Of a stretch of 64,000 nucleotides of DNA, positions 44,511 through 53,453 are shown piece after piece (the first letter of the stretch is position 1; the number at the start of each line of letters is the position of its first letter). The DNA is from JBAXTE01 sp964653595 (GTDB lineage Bacteria > Bacteroidota > Bacteroidia > Bacteroidales > WCHB1-69): positions 1-64,000 of the forward strand of contig CAZZHH010000009.1 in the NCBI GenBank assembly GCA_964653595.1, in the 5' to 3' direction. The notes under the pieces were generated by a model that was not told the origin of the DNA, did no database searches, and saw only the letters and a list, made by a program, of their open reading frames with translations. The translations under genes and the position numbers were made by a program.

Positions 44511-44541
44511 ATTGCGAGATTCTTGTAATTTCTCGCAATTT
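44501..44541. repeat. Right 41-bp repeat, overlapping the fic stop codon
   Basis: Partner of 43126-43166. It supplies the last codons and stop of fic (44501-44510), with the full 33-bp palindrome core at 44509-44541. Confidence 0.75.
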
Positions 44542-44604
44542 GATATTTAATCGAAAAAAATTAAGTTTTTACAAACTAATTGTTCTATAAAACAATAAAT
44601 AGTA

Positions 44605-44612
44605 TATATTTG
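44605..44612 (+). promoter_or_regulatory. Bacteroidota promoter for the barrel-like gene
   Basis: -7 box TATATTTG with TTG at 44580-44582 (spacing 22), 47 bases before the ATG at 44660. Confidence 0.6.
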
Positions 44613-44659
44613 CAATATACATTTAGTTTAATGTTTTTTCGAATCTAAAAATTCAATAT

Positions 44660-45631
44660 ATGAAGAACAATTTCACTTTATTTATTTTTGTCTTTCTATT
44701 TCTTTTGAATTCAGCTTTACACTCCCAAACAGAATCTTCAACCACGATAATAAAAAACGAAACGGATACTCTTTTCGACTATACCTCTTGGCCAAATAAA
44801 GGCAGAATCGGCATTATGCCAGTGCAATTACTTCCATGGTTGAGCAGTAACAACATGTTAAACTATGGCATCGGAGCCGATGTGGAGTTTGCTTTGCCGA
44901 AATGGGCAACTTTTAGAGTTGTTGCATCTATAAATTTGTTCGAAGGCGAGCGGAAAGTTTGGAAAGAGAAAGTTTGGGACAATGTAGACAATGTTAATAA
45001 TGGATATTGGATGGAAGGTGGTGTAGACATTAATGTGTACGATTTTAAAAGCAAATCATCCTCATTTGAAATCGATTCAAATGGCAGGTATATCTATACA
45101 GATGCCATCGAAAGGAAAAATATAAATGGCAAAATATCAGATGAAACCATTTCAATCACTCAACCCCTTTATGGAAAGTATTATTCATTTGCTTCATTTG
45201 TATACCGTCCGGCAGTAAGAGTTGGTTTTATACAATATCAAAACACATTTGCCGACAAATCAGTAGAATATGTCACAAACATCAGCACGAGTATGTTTTA
45301 TGGAGGACTTAGTTTCTCAAAAATTGGGTTAGGTCGTGCTTTTTATCTATCAGGGTATGCAGATGTTCTTTACAAAACAGCATTAAAAACACCCATCGAA
45401 AGCGTAGCCTACGAAACCAGATCTGTGGATGGTTTGATTGGATATAGAGCCGGACTAAGAGCTAGTTCTGATTGGCTTGGAGGATTAATTGAATTTGGAA
45501 TGTCTCCAGGATTGGATGTACTAGAATCCTATCTTAAACTTGGACTTGTCATAAATTACCATCTCCTACCCCCTCGAAAAAATAAATTTAAAAAGGTATT
45601 AGAAAGCGACATCGAAAATCAAAAAGATTAA
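44660..45631 (+). CDS. Predicted outer-membrane beta-barrel protein, unknown function
   Basis: A 323-residue protein not recognised as a named family. It has a signal peptide (about 1-22, ending LHSQ). The body shows alternating hydrophobic strands rich in aromatic and glycine residues (for example LNYGIGADVEFALPKWATFR, YYSFASFVYRPAVRVGF, MFYGGLSFSKIGLG, GGLIEFGMSPGLDV), typical of an outer-membrane barrel. The C-terminal 20 residues are charged and would face the periplasm or exterior. It lies 26 bases upstream of a T9SS-secreted protein gene and probably shares its transcript. Confidence 0.65.
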   Translation: MKNNFTLFIFVFLFLLNSALHSQTESSTTIIKNETDTLFDYTSWPNKGRIGIMPVQLLPWLSSNNMLNYGIGADVEFALPKWATFRVVASINLFEGERKVWKEKVWDNVDNVNNGYWMEGGVDINVYDFKSKSSSFEIDSNGRYIYTDAIERKNINGKISDETISITQPLYGKYYSFASFVYRPAVRVGFIQYQNTFADKSVEYVTNISTSMFYGGLSFSKIGLGRAFYLSGYADVLYKTALKTPIESVAYETRSVDGLIGYRAGLRASSDWLGGLIEFGMSPGLDVLESYLKLGLVINYHLLPPRKNKFKKVLESDIENQKD

Positions 45632-45657
45632 TTTTTTTTAAAAACTTAGAGCAAGAT

Positions 45658-46728
45658 ATGAAAAAAATATTACTCATTGTTGGGATGATAATAAGCATTA
45701 TCAGTGTTTATGGTCAACAACCTTTAACAAAGGATTATATGCCCAATGTTGGGGATACTATATTTTACAAGACAAGTATGCAAATAGTGACCGATTTTGC
45801 TCCCACTGGAGAAAATTATCTTTGGGATTTTAGCATGCACACAGGCATTACTTGGCTTGCTGATACTTTTGTATCGGTAATATCCACTCCGCTTGCATAC
45901 AATGTAGCATTCAACAATCCTTTAACACCTTCATATCAAGCTACCATAGCTTCACCACAGGCAGATATGACCATTCCCCCTAGCACATCCATTACCAATG
46001 TGTATTATTACTTCAAGGAGACAAATAGTTACTATGCTCAAGTTGGATTAGCAGCCAATGTAAGTGGAGCTCCCCTCCCTGTAAAAAATGACGATATTGA
46101 CTTTATATATCACTTTCCATTCAACATGAATGATCGTGACACCTGCTTTTCGTCCTATAAAATAAGCATCCCAACGTTAGGGTCCTATTTCCACAGACAA
46201 ACAAGAACAAATCACTACGATGGGTGGGGAACTCTTTACACTCCTATTGACACGTTTGAAGTATTTCGAATTAAAACGGTCATCAACGCAAGAGATAGCG
46301 TATTTATCACTCAAAACTATTTAAATATCCCGATTGCTTTTAATTCTATAACCACCGAATATAAATGGTTTTCTCCAAACGAAAGAAATCCAGTTTTTAT
46401 CGCAACTACTGTCCAAAATCAAAGTCAAACCACCAGAACCGTAAAATATAAAGACAATCCAAAACTATATTTAGCGGTTGCTGAAAAAGCACTTTCTTCA
46501 GTAGAAATATTCCCTAATCCCTTTGCTAATATCATTACCATTTATTCAAAATCAGATAATCCCATTCAAGGCATTAAGTTATATAACCTTACGGGCAGCT
46601 TAATTCCAGTACAAATGACAGAAACTAATTTGGGTTGGCAATTACACGTTGACCAGCTTTCAAGCAATCCTTATTTGATTGAAGTAATAACTAAAAATGG
46701 CACTGAACGAAGAGTAATGATAAAATAA
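45658..46728 (+). CDS. Secreted protein with T9SS type A sorting domain, unknown function
   Basis: A 356-residue protein with a signal peptide (about 1-19, ending VYGQ), a beta-rich body without recognisable catalytic motifs, and a type IX secretion C-terminal domain (about 277-356) starting SSVEIFPNPFANIITIYS and ending in the basic strand GTERRVMIK. It is exported through T9SS and likely attached to the surface or released. It follows the predicted outer-membrane protein by 26 bases; the pair may act together at the surface, but nothing in the sequence shows how. Confidence 0.8.
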   Translation: MKKILLIVGMIISIISVYGQQPLTKDYMPNVGDTIFYKTSMQIVTDFAPTGENYLWDFSMHTGITWLADTFVSVISTPLAYNVAFNNPLTPSYQATIASPQADMTIPPSTSITNVYYYFKETNSYYAQVGLAANVSGAPLPVKNDDIDFIYHFPFNMNDRDTCFSSYKISIPTLGSYFHRQTRTNHYDGWGTLYTPIDTFEVFRIKTVINARDSVFITQNYLNIPIAFNSITTEYKWFSPNERNPVFIATTVQNQSQTTRTVKYKDNPKLYLAVAEKALSSVEIFPNPFANIITIYSKSDNPIQGIKLYNLTGSLIPVQMTETNLGWQLHVDQLSSNPYLIEVITKNGTERRVMIK

Positions 46729-46970
46729 TTTTTTCTATCTCGTAAAAAACAACTTTTGAATTTACAATACTAAATCAGAATCAATATTAGGACTAAAAAA
46801 TTTTACTTTTTTATCTTATTGAGAATTAACACTTATAAAAAAATAATACAAACTCAGGTTTAGAAAAAAATATTTTTAATGAAATAATTTAAAAAAGGAA
46901 TAGTAATAAAAAATAATTGTATATTTACTCCCAGAAAATAATAAGAAGATATTAACAAAATTTTTTTCAC

Positions 46971-47393
46971 ATGACTGCTGAAGCCGATAACAATGTAAGT
47001 TTTTTCCGATTTGAAGATTTACGGATTTATGCAAAAGCATTAGGGTACATCAACTGGGTTCACCAAGCTACTTCTACTTTTCCAGAAAGCGCCCAAGAAG
47101 GTCTAACTAATCAATTCATAAAAACAACTCAGACCATTGCCTTACACATTGCCGAAGGCTCTGCTCGAAACAAAAGTCAATTTGTTTATTATCTAAAAAT
47201 GGCAAAGAGTGCTGTGCGCGATTGTGTTGTTTACACATCTATTGCTACCCAATTAGGACTTTTTAATAAAGAAAATTCTGAATTTTCCAGAAGCCAATTG
47301 ATGGAACTTACAAAAATGATTGGGTCATTAATAGCTTCGTTACAAAGATCGATGCCACCCGGAAAAGAGGAAGATGACATCGATGAAATTTAA
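46971..47393 (+). CDS. Four-helix-bundle protein (S23 / IVP family), long form
   Basis: A 140-residue helical protein of the same family as 31323-31676 but divergent. It has FEDLRIYAKALGYINWVHQ, then the diagnostic TIALHIAEGSARNKSQFVYYLKMAKSAVRDCV, and an acidic tail ending EEDDIDEI. This longer form is a common Bacteroidota chromosomal variant. The function is unknown. It ends 30 bases before a short terminator-like hairpin and is followed by DUF1015 in the same direction. Confidence 0.85.
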   Translation: MTAEADNNVSFFRFEDLRIYAKALGYINWVHQATSTFPESAQEGLTNQFIKTTQTIALHIAEGSARNKSQFVYYLKMAKSAVRDCVVYTSIATQLGLFNKENSEFSRSQLMELTKMIGSLIASLQRSMPPGKEEDDIDEI

Positions 47394-47423
47394 ATAATAG
47401 GCTCATATTATAAAAATATTTTA

Positions 47424-47463
47424 GGAGGCACGACACTGAAATTTTGTTGTTGCCTCTTTTTTT
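47424..47463 (+). terminator. Probable terminator after the four-helix-bundle gene
   Basis: GAGGCA and TGCCTC form a 6-bp stem with a 20-base loop followed by seven T. It is weak but correctly placed. Confidence 0.5.
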
Positions 47464-47504
47464 ATTTACTTTGCCAAAGAATTAAATTAAAAAAATATAA
47501 TATC

Positions 47505-48752
47505 ATGGCAATTGTAAAAGCATTTAAGGGACTTCGTCCACCAAAAAACATCGTACAACAGTTAGCATCTCGCCCATACGACGTGCTAAACTCCGAAGAA
47601 GCTCGCATCGAAGCGGAAGGAAACCCATATTCATTGCTTCACGTAACCAAGTCGGAAATAGATTTACCTAAGGGAATCGACGAACACAGCGATGAAGTTT
47701 ATAACAAGGTAGCGAAAAACTTCACCAAATTTCAAAACGAAAAATGGTTGGTTCGCGACAACAAAGAGAACCTATACATTTATGCACAAACCATGGACGG
47801 TCGAACCCAATACGGAATAGTTGGTTGCACACATATTGATGATTATTTCAACAACAACATCAAAAAGCACGAACTTACCCGTAAAGACAAAGAAGAAGAC
47901 CGTATGATGCACGTGCGCGTGGCCAATGCCAACGTGGAACCCGTGTTCTTTGCATATCCAGCTCATGCAGAAATCGATAAAATTGTTGCAACCATCACCT
48001 CTTCTCCAGCGGAATACGACTTTGTTTCAGACGAAGGATTCGGCCACCACTTTTGGGTGATCGAAGACGATGCCACCATCAACCGCATCGTTGAAATTTT
48101 CAAAAACGAAATCCCTGCACTTTATGTCGCCGACGGTCACCACAGAACCGCCGCTGCCGCTTTGGTTGGACAAGAAAGGAAGAAAAACAACCCAAATCAC
48201 ACAGGCAACGAAGAATACAACTACTTCATGTCCGTCATTTTCCCTGACAACCAACTGAAAATCATTGATTACAACCGCGTGGTGAAAGATTTGAATGGGT
48301 TGACCAAAGAGCAGCTAATAGCAAAAATCGGTGAAGTTTTTGAAGTTAAAAACATGGGAAAAGAGATCTACGCTCCTGCTAAACTTCACGAATTCAGCAT
48401 GTACATCGACAGCGAATGGTACAAACTAACTGCAAAACAAGGAACATACAACGATGCCGATCCAATCGGAGTATTGGATGTGACCATTCTCTCCAACTTG
48501 GTATTGGACAAAATATTGGACATCAAAGATTTGAGAACTTCTAAACGCATCGATTTCGTTGGCGGAATCAGAGGTCTGGGCGAACTCAAACGTCGCGTTG
48601 ACAGCGGTGAAATGGCTGTGGCTTTCGCATTATATGCCGTATCGATGAAACAGTTGATCGACATCGCGGACACCGGCAACATCATGCCTCCAAAAACCAC
48701 CTGGTTCGAACCAAAATTGCGTTCAGGATTGGTGATTCATACTTTAGACTAG
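47505..48752 (+). CDS. DUF1015 domain-containing protein
   Basis: A 415-residue cytoplasmic protein of the DUF1015 family, recognised from KGLRPPK at the N-terminus, SRPYDVLNSEEAR, ELTRKDKEEDRM and the hallmark ALYVADGHHRTAAA (about 203-216). The family's biochemical role is not settled; in many Bacteroidota it is encoded beside serC and serA. Here it is 25 kb away from them but shares their richer codon usage and GC. It was given the gene start at 47505, preceded by a CTTTGCC motif that may be part of a promoter. Confidence 0.9.
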   Translation: MAIVKAFKGLRPPKNIVQQLASRPYDVLNSEEARIEAEGNPYSLLHVTKSEIDLPKGIDEHSDEVYNKVAKNFTKFQNEKWLVRDNKENLYIYAQTMDGRTQYGIVGCTHIDDYFNNNIKKHELTRKDKEEDRMMHVRVANANVEPVFFAYPAHAEIDKIVATITSSPAEYDFVSDEGFGHHFWVIEDDATINRIVEIFKNEIPALYVADGHHRTAAAALVGQERKKNNPNHTGNEEYNYFMSVIFPDNQLKIIDYNRVVKDLNGLTKEQLIAKIGEVFEVKNMGKEIYAPAKLHEFSMYIDSEWYKLTAKQGTYNDADPIGVLDVTILSNLVLDKILDIKDLRTSKRIDFVGGIRGLGELKRRVDSGEMAVAFALYAVSMKQLIDIADTGNIMPPKTTWFEPKLRSGLVIHTLD

Positions 48753-48776
48753 TAAATAGGAATTGAATGATATAAA

Positions 48777-48806
48777 AAAGGGTGGCTTTGGGTCACTCTT
48801 TTTTTT
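48777..48806. terminator. Terminator between DUF1015 and hipA
   Basis: AAAGGGTG pairs with CACTCTTT (one G-T pair) around a CTTTGGGT loop, followed by a T-run; A-rich on the other strand, so it may act in both directions between convergent genes. Confidence 0.7.
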
Positions 48807-49881
48807 ACAACACCACCTCTTTAATCTCATCAATCATTGCTTTGGCTTTGCCCAAAGAGAGTCCGATCCTATCCGCCAGTCTTAAAACATCCTTTTCCTC
48901 TGGCAAACCATTCCCCAAAACAGTGGTCGTGTGATTTCCGTTGAAGCCATAACTTGGAGTGATGTCGTATGCCGGAGACAAAATCCATTTATGGTCTTTG
49001 TATATAAATGAAAAATTTTTGGCATGATCGTCTCTGTTTTTTACCAAAATATTAAAAACCATCCGCTTAAACATCCGCTCCACTTCTCCAAAATCATTGG
49101 TCAGTGCTCTGGTGAGTTTCATCAAATCTTCATAATCCAGAGATGGCAATCGATGGTTTGCATACAAAAGTCCTGAAACCGAATGAACATGCACTCTGTT
49201 TATTAGATTTCTATCAAACAGTTTGGACCCAAAATATTTACCGTTAAAAAGTTCATATTCAGGGACTTCTATTCCGCATTTAGTAGCCATTTGCGAGCAA
49301 TGATATTCAATTTCACCGATTTTTGGATCGTCATATTGTGCAGGAAATTTGACCAACCACAGTTCGTTTTCGTAACGAATAATCACTTTGGGCCTAACGC
49401 CTGCCGAAGAGCCATTTTTTGCAATCAACAGCTCTAAATCATCAACATCTTGTTCTGAAAGAACTTTTTCCACTTCATGCGCAAAGAAATCCAAATCATG
49501 TGGTTCGTCTTTATATTTAATTTTGTAATCAGGTTCGTAGCAAAGCGCACCCATTCCACTTTTTCCGACCAAACTCAGCCGATCCAAAACGGACAGCGAA
49601 CGCACATCAACACCATTTTTACGCAAATACCGATCGATAAGCAATCTTCCCCATCCATCGGGCAGACTATCGTTAAACACTCCAAAAAGACCTTCAAAAG
49701 GCGCTTGTTTGGCCACAAAAGACTCGTTTGTCAGCGGAAGATAAAACGGCGAGATTGAAAACCCCGTTTCCAACCACTCTTTGTTATATTCAAAAACGGC
49801 TAAATTATGTTTATTCAGCACCATTCTACCAACCAATCGATCATTGAATGTGATCTTTAATAAATTTACAGAATTAACCAT
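48805..49881 (-). CDS. hipA: HipA-family serine/threonine kinase toxin
   Basis: A 358-residue protein with HipA features: an N-terminal subdomain ending FEGLFGVFNDSLPDGWGRLL, the P-loop-like NGSSAGVRPKV, LVKFPA, the catalytic NRDDHAKNFSF and metal-binding SPAYDITPS. In E. coli, HipA phosphorylates glutamyl-tRNA synthetase and induces dormancy. The frame is open to 49908, but the ATG at 49881 overlaps the hipB stop as ATGGTTAA and has an AGGA five bases upstream, so translational coupling favours it. It forms an operon with hipB. Confidence 0.9.
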   Translation of the reverse strand: MVNSVNLLKITFNDRLVGRMVLNKHNLAVFEYNKEWLETGFSISPFYLPLTNESFVAKQAPFEGLFGVFNDSLPDGWGRLLIDRYLRKNGVDVRSLSVLDRLSLVGKSGMGALCYEPDYKIKYKDEPHDLDFFAHEVEKVLSEQDVDDLELLIAKNGSSAGVRPKVIIRYENELWLVKFPAQYDDPKIGEIEYHCSQMATKCGIEVPEYELFNGKYFGSKLFDRNLINRVHVHSVSGLLYANHRLPSLDYEDLMKLTRALTNDFGEVERMFKRMVFNILVKNRDDHAKNFSFIYKDHKWILSPAYDITPSYGFNGNHTTTVLGNGLPEEKDVLRLADRIGLSLGKAKAMIDEIKEVVL

Positions 49882-50188
49882 TTTTCCTCGCTCTTTTTCG
49901 TTGAACATTTTTTTTTTGTTTCAAAATATCATCAATACGCTCTGGCTTTTCCACTACAAACAATTCATAAAAAGGCTCTGTAGCTTGCAACGCAATGGCT
50001 AACTGAAGCAAACTTTTTAATGAAATTTCCGAAATTGATTCAAAACGTTTCAATGAACCAAGACTCACCCCTGACTTCTGAGACAACACCTCTTGGGTGT
50101 AATTCAAATCCAACCGACGCCGTTTCATGTTTTGAGATATATGTTTGGCGATAGAAAAAGGAATATTATCGTTTAATATATTATCCAT
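49874..50188 (-). CDS. hipB: HipB-like XRE-family antitoxin/regulator
   Basis: A 104-residue helix-turn-helix protein. The XRE motif is in the segment TQEVLSQKSGVSLGSLKRFE (about 31-50), followed by a helical block ISLKSLLQLAIAL and a basic C-terminal tail (KQKKNVQRKRARKNG). It is expected to neutralise HipA and repress the hipBA promoter. The stop overlaps the hipA start. Two exact 17-bp repeats flank its promoter box (see 50215-50313) and are candidate operators. Confidence 0.88.
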   Translation of the reverse strand: MDNILNDNIPFSIAKHISQNMKRRRLDLNYTQEVLSQKSGVSLGSLKRFESISEISLKSLLQLAIALQATEPFYELFVVEKPERIDDILKQKKNVQRKRARKNG

Positions 50189-50214
50189 ACAGTATATATT
50201 TTAGATTTAACATT

Positions 50215-50313
50215 TAATATTTTATCTATTATAACACAAAGATACAACAAATATAACACAAAACAATATCTTTTTCAAAATATCACATATTAATACTAAT
50301 ATTTTATCTATTA
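50215..50313. promoter_or_regulatory. Two exact 17-bp repeats flanking the hipBA promoter
   Basis: TAATATTTTATCTATTA occurs at 50215-50231, just downstream of the -7 box, and at 50297-50313, upstream of the -33 box. The placement on both sides of the promoter suits HipB binding with looping repression; this is inferred from position only. Confidence 0.55.
50237..50244 (-). promoter_or_regulatory. Bacteroidota promoter for hipBA
   Basis: TATCTTTG on the minus strand, with TTG at 50264-50266 (spacing 19), 48 bases upstream of the hipB ATG. Confidence 0.65.
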
Positions 50314-50510
50314 ACTACATAAATAAACTTTATCGGATAATATCTTAACTATAATAAATAAACTTTGCTGTTTGAATATAATAAAATTGATATCAGACCT
50401 AACGGCACTTATGTCTTGAGAAAATTTACTTTTTTCACCGACATTACGTCCCTAACGGGACTGAAAATCAAACTATCCAGAAAGCACTTAAAAAAATTTC
50501 CACTTTCAAA

Positions 50511-50726
50511 CTTTATGGATCCCGCAAAACAAGTCACCATCTGGCTGATCAATTTCATAAAGTTTTGCGAGGACTCTCGAAAAATTACAATCCGTAGTTT
50601 GACGGATTGATTTTTCGGAGCTTTATAGACTTTATAGATCCTGCAAAACAAGAAATCTTCGATTTCATAGTTTTGCGAGGATGCACGAATTATTACAATC
50701 CGTCGGTTGACGGATTTATAATTCGG
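50511..50726. repeat. Two tandem structured repeat units downstream of prmC
   Basis: Unit A (about 50511-50619) and unit B (about 50630-50726) share CTTTATxGATCCxGCAAAACAAG, GTTTTGCGAGGA and TTACAATCCGTxxxTTGACGGATT. Each unit can form two hairpins: GCAAAAC with GTTTTGC, and AATCCGT with ACGGATT. Confidence 0.7.
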
Positions 50727-50732
50727 CACTTT

Positions 50733-51623
50733 CTACTTCCTCGCTTTCACCATCCTCGGCTTCCCGAACAAATCTACTCTCAACTCAACGTCCTTGTATC
50801 CATAATCTTTGAGTATTTGCACCGTTTCATTCCCGAATGCCTCGTTGATTTCGAAATAGATGCAACCATTCACGTTGAGCAATGTCTTGGATATCTCGGC
50901 AATGGCCCTGTAAAAAACCAGCGGATCATCGTCTTCCACAAACAGCGCCATTTCGGGCTCGAATTCCAACACATTCTTTTGCATCAACCTCTTTTCGGAA
51001 TTCCGGATGTAGGGCGGGTTGCTCACCACGAGGTCAAACTTTCGGGACATCGGTTTAAAATACAACAGGTCATTTTCCATAAAATCCACCTCCACCCCAT
51101 TCTGCAACGCATTGGATTGCGCCACCTTGAGGGCTTCCACACTTTTATCGAGACTGCTAACAGACCAGTCGGGACGTTGGTGTTTCAGTGAAACGGCAAT
51201 ACACCCGCTTCCCGTGCCAAAATCGATCACCGACAAGGGGGCTTTAGAAATTGCATGGTCGTCGAGCACCCATTTCACCAACTCTTCCGTTTCGGGACGG
51301 GGAATGAGCACGTGTTTGTCGACGTTGAATTTCAGTCCGTAAAACTCCTCATAACCAACCACATACTGAATGGGTTTGTGGTCATTCAAATCCTCCAAGG
51401 CATTTTTCAGCCACACAATATCCGATTCGTTAACCCTGAAATCCGGATGGATGGCAATCTCGGTCTTGCTCAATCCGGTGATGCGTTGCAAGATCATGGA
51501 TGTCAACACATTTCGCTCCTGCAAATCGGGAAAATTCTTCAATAACATTTGTTGTATATGTTTGCGAACCAGAACCAAGGTGTTTGATGCTGGCCACATC
51601 CAGTTGATATTTTCATTGGGCAT
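50733..51623 (-). CDS. prmC: Release-factor glutamine methyltransferase PrmC
   Basis: Methylates the glutamine of the GGQ motif in release factors RF1 and RF2 using S-adenosylmethionine. The 296 residues have the N-terminal helical domain (about 1-95), HVLIPRPETEELV, the SAM site FGTGSGCIAVSL (about 120-131) and the catalytic NPPY in VVSNPPYIRNS (near 198). The length fits the family. It is transcribed from its own TAACTTTG box; the release factor gene prfA, its frequent neighbour, is not present. Confidence 0.95.
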   Translation of the reverse strand: MPNENINWMWPASNTLVLVRKHIQQMLLKNFPDLQERNVLTSMILQRITGLSKTEIAIHPDFRVNESDIVWLKNALEDLNDHKPIQYVVGYEEFYGLKFNVDKHVLIPRPETEELVKWVLDDHAISKAPLSVIDFGTGSGCIAVSLKHQRPDWSVSSLDKSVEALKVAQSNALQNGVEVDFMENDLLYFKPMSRKFDLVVSNPPYIRNSEKRLMQKNVLEFEPEMALFVEDDDPLVFYRAIAEISKTLLNVNGCIYFEINEAFGNETVQILKDYGYKDVELRVDLFGKPRMVKARK

Positions 51624-51648
51624 AGTTGTCTTTTTGAGTTTTACCAGA

Positions 51649-51656
51649 CAAAGTTA
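51649..51656 (-). promoter_or_regulatory. Bacteroidota -7 box for prmC
   Basis: TAACTTTG on the minus strand, 25 bases before the prmC ATG. Confidence 0.5.
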
Positions 51657-51813
51657 AGGATAAAAAGCCAAACAATAATACTTGAAAAAAACGAGAAATT
51701 GAGTAGATAAATTGCGAATTTGCACATTGATATTGATATCATTTTCGTAGTATTGATCTTTTTGAAAATTACATTTAGACTTTAAAATTTTACAATTAAT
51801 GAATAATAATCCT

Positions 51814-51821
51814 TAAATTTG
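51814..51821 (+). promoter_or_regulatory. Bacteroidota -7 box for the repeat-plus-barrel gene
   Basis: TAAATTTG, 42 bases before the ATG at 51864; no convincing -33 element. Confidence 0.45.
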
Positions 51822-51863
51822 TACAAACATACGATTAAGTAGAAACTTACATCACAAATCTCT

Positions 51864-53453
51864 ATGAAAAAAAGACTAGTTCTCATCGTACTCTTTTTCA
51901 ATTTTTTGCTGGCATTTTCACAAAACGAGAATCAAGTTATACTAAAGAGTGCAAAAGATGCATACCATTCTTATGCATTTAAAAGATACATTGAAATAAT
52001 CTCAAATTACAAAAACAACAACAGCTCAAATCCTGGCTTTGAAGCTCTTTTCATCCAAGAAAAGACAGAATACCAAGTCATGCTCATTCATTCGTATATT
52101 AAAACATATGATAATCTCAATGCCCAAAAGCAGATAGAATTATTTTTTAAACATTATAAGAACAAGAGCAGTGAATACTATGTAAAAGTGAGGGAGTATG
52201 AATTAGATATAGAAAAAGAGAACATAGAAGAAGACAAACTATTTAATACAATTCAGAGCAAAAAATCTTCCTATTACGCATACGAATATACAAAGAAATA
52301 TCCTAAAGGAAAATACATAACATCTGTAACGGATTCTTTACCAATATATAACGAACTAGATTCTTGGAAATATTGTATAAAAGAAAAAGAAATTTCAGAT
52401 TGCCAGCGTCATATAAAAAATCATCCAAATGGGGCACATACAAAAGAGATCACACTATTATTGGACAGTCTTGAGTTTGACTTTTATAAACAATCGATAA
52501 ATTCACCATATCCACATATGATAAAAGATTACTTTCGTTATTTTCCAGAGGGCAAATATGATTCTTTAGTAAGGGAACATTACAAATCAAAACTATATGA
52601 AAATGCGTTAAAGTTGGACTTTGAGGACATACAGACTTACATTGAAACTTTTCCGAACGATGAAAAAACACTTATTCTGGACTCTCTTTTACAAAAGAAC
52701 TATCTTACAACAGGCAACTCAAATTTTAAAAAATGGAGATTCAATACGGCATCAAACATCTATTCATCTTACTTAAAAAAATATGAGAATGGCATTTACA
52801 AAAACACAATTGAAAAAAAACTAAACAGAGCAAATTTTTTCAACCAGATTATCAACGAAAATGGCACAGAAGAATTTGATTATACTTATATCATGTTTAA
52901 CTATGACACAGAGCCGTCATATGGTATCACCATCAGCCAATTAAACAATAAAAAACTAAGTTTTTTCTACAACTTTAGACTTAATTCTATTAATTATGAG
53001 ACAGTAACATTATACGATAATGGGACCAATTCATCGAAATACGATTTAATTACTCCAACAAATGAGACACGTAGAGATTTAATCGCATTATCTTTGGGCG
53101 TAAAATACAACCCTGTCAACTACCCAATTTGGATATACGGTGCAATAGGGTACGAACAATACGATGATATTCGAAAATACAATTGCTACAACATTGTAAA
53201 TGGAAGAACGATAAAAGCGAGTTCAGAATACTTTAAAACCGAAAAAACAAAATTTTCTTTTTATCCAGAAATAGGGGTAATAACCACATTTTTAAGAGCT
53301 TTCACCCTAAAATATGGAGTCATGTACAATGGAAAGTGGGCACAGCAATTTGGAGTTGGAATTATGATAAATAATGAAAACATGCCATCGCTAATACCTG
53401 ACTCATGGACAGATGGATGTATGAATTTCCTATTTATTGGGTGGGGAAATTGA
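51864..53453 (+). CDS. Exported helical-repeat protein with C-terminal barrel-like domain, unknown function
   Basis: A 529-residue protein of no recognised family. A signal peptide (about 1-20, ending AFSQ) is followed by roughly 290 residues of helical repeats resembling TPR units, in which a motif of the form Y-x-x-x-Y-P-x-G-x-Y recurs (KKYPKGKYI, KNHPNGAHT, RYFPEGKYD, KKYENGIYK). The last 200 residues alternate short beta strands (SYGITISQLNNKKLSFFYNF, SLGVKYNPVNYPIWIYGAIGY, LKYGVMYNGKW), suggesting an outer-membrane barrel or beta-sandwich. It is monocistronic, with a weak terminator after it. Confidence 0.6.
   Translation: MKKRLVLIVLFFNFLLAFSQNENQVILKSAKDAYHSYAFKRYIEIISNYKNNNSSNPGFEALFIQEKTEYQVMLIHSYIKTYDNLNAQKQIELFFKHYKNKSSEYYVKVREYELDIEKENIEEDKLFNTIQSKKSSYYAYEYTKKYPKGKYITSVTDSLPIYNELDSWKYCIKEKEISDCQRHIKNHPNGAHTKEITLLLDSLEFDFYKQSINSPYPHMIKDYFRYFPEGKYDSLVREHYKSKLYENALKLDFEDIQTYIETFPNDEKTLILDSLLQKNYLTTGNSNFKKWRFNTASNIYSSYLKKYENGIYKNTIEKKLNRANFFNQIINENGTEEFDYTYIMFNYDTEPSYGITISQLNNKKLSFFYNFRLNSINYETVTLYDNGTNSSKYDLITPTNETRRDLIALSLGVKYNPVNYPIWIYGAIGYEQYDDIRKYNCYNIVNGRTIKASSEYFKTEKTKFSFYPEIGVITTFLRAFTLKYGVMYNGKWAQQFGVGIMINNENMPSLIPDSWTDGCMNFLFIGWGN

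Larger units (their letters stand above)
50189..50732. other. hipB-prmC intergenic region
   Basis: A gap of about 544 bases holding the hipBA promoter and operator candidates and, at 50511-50726, two copies of a structured repeat. The short frames crossing the repeats on both strands are not credible genes. Confidence 0.6.

Noticed and set aside
50409..50729. 106-residue minus-strand frame in the tandem repeats
   Set aside because: Its internal repetition simply reflects the tandem DNA units; no gene-like signals.
50607..51191. 194-residue plus-strand frame across prmC 3' end and repeats
   Set aside because: It begins in a repeat and is otherwise antisense to prmC, whose NPPY and SAM motifs are clear.
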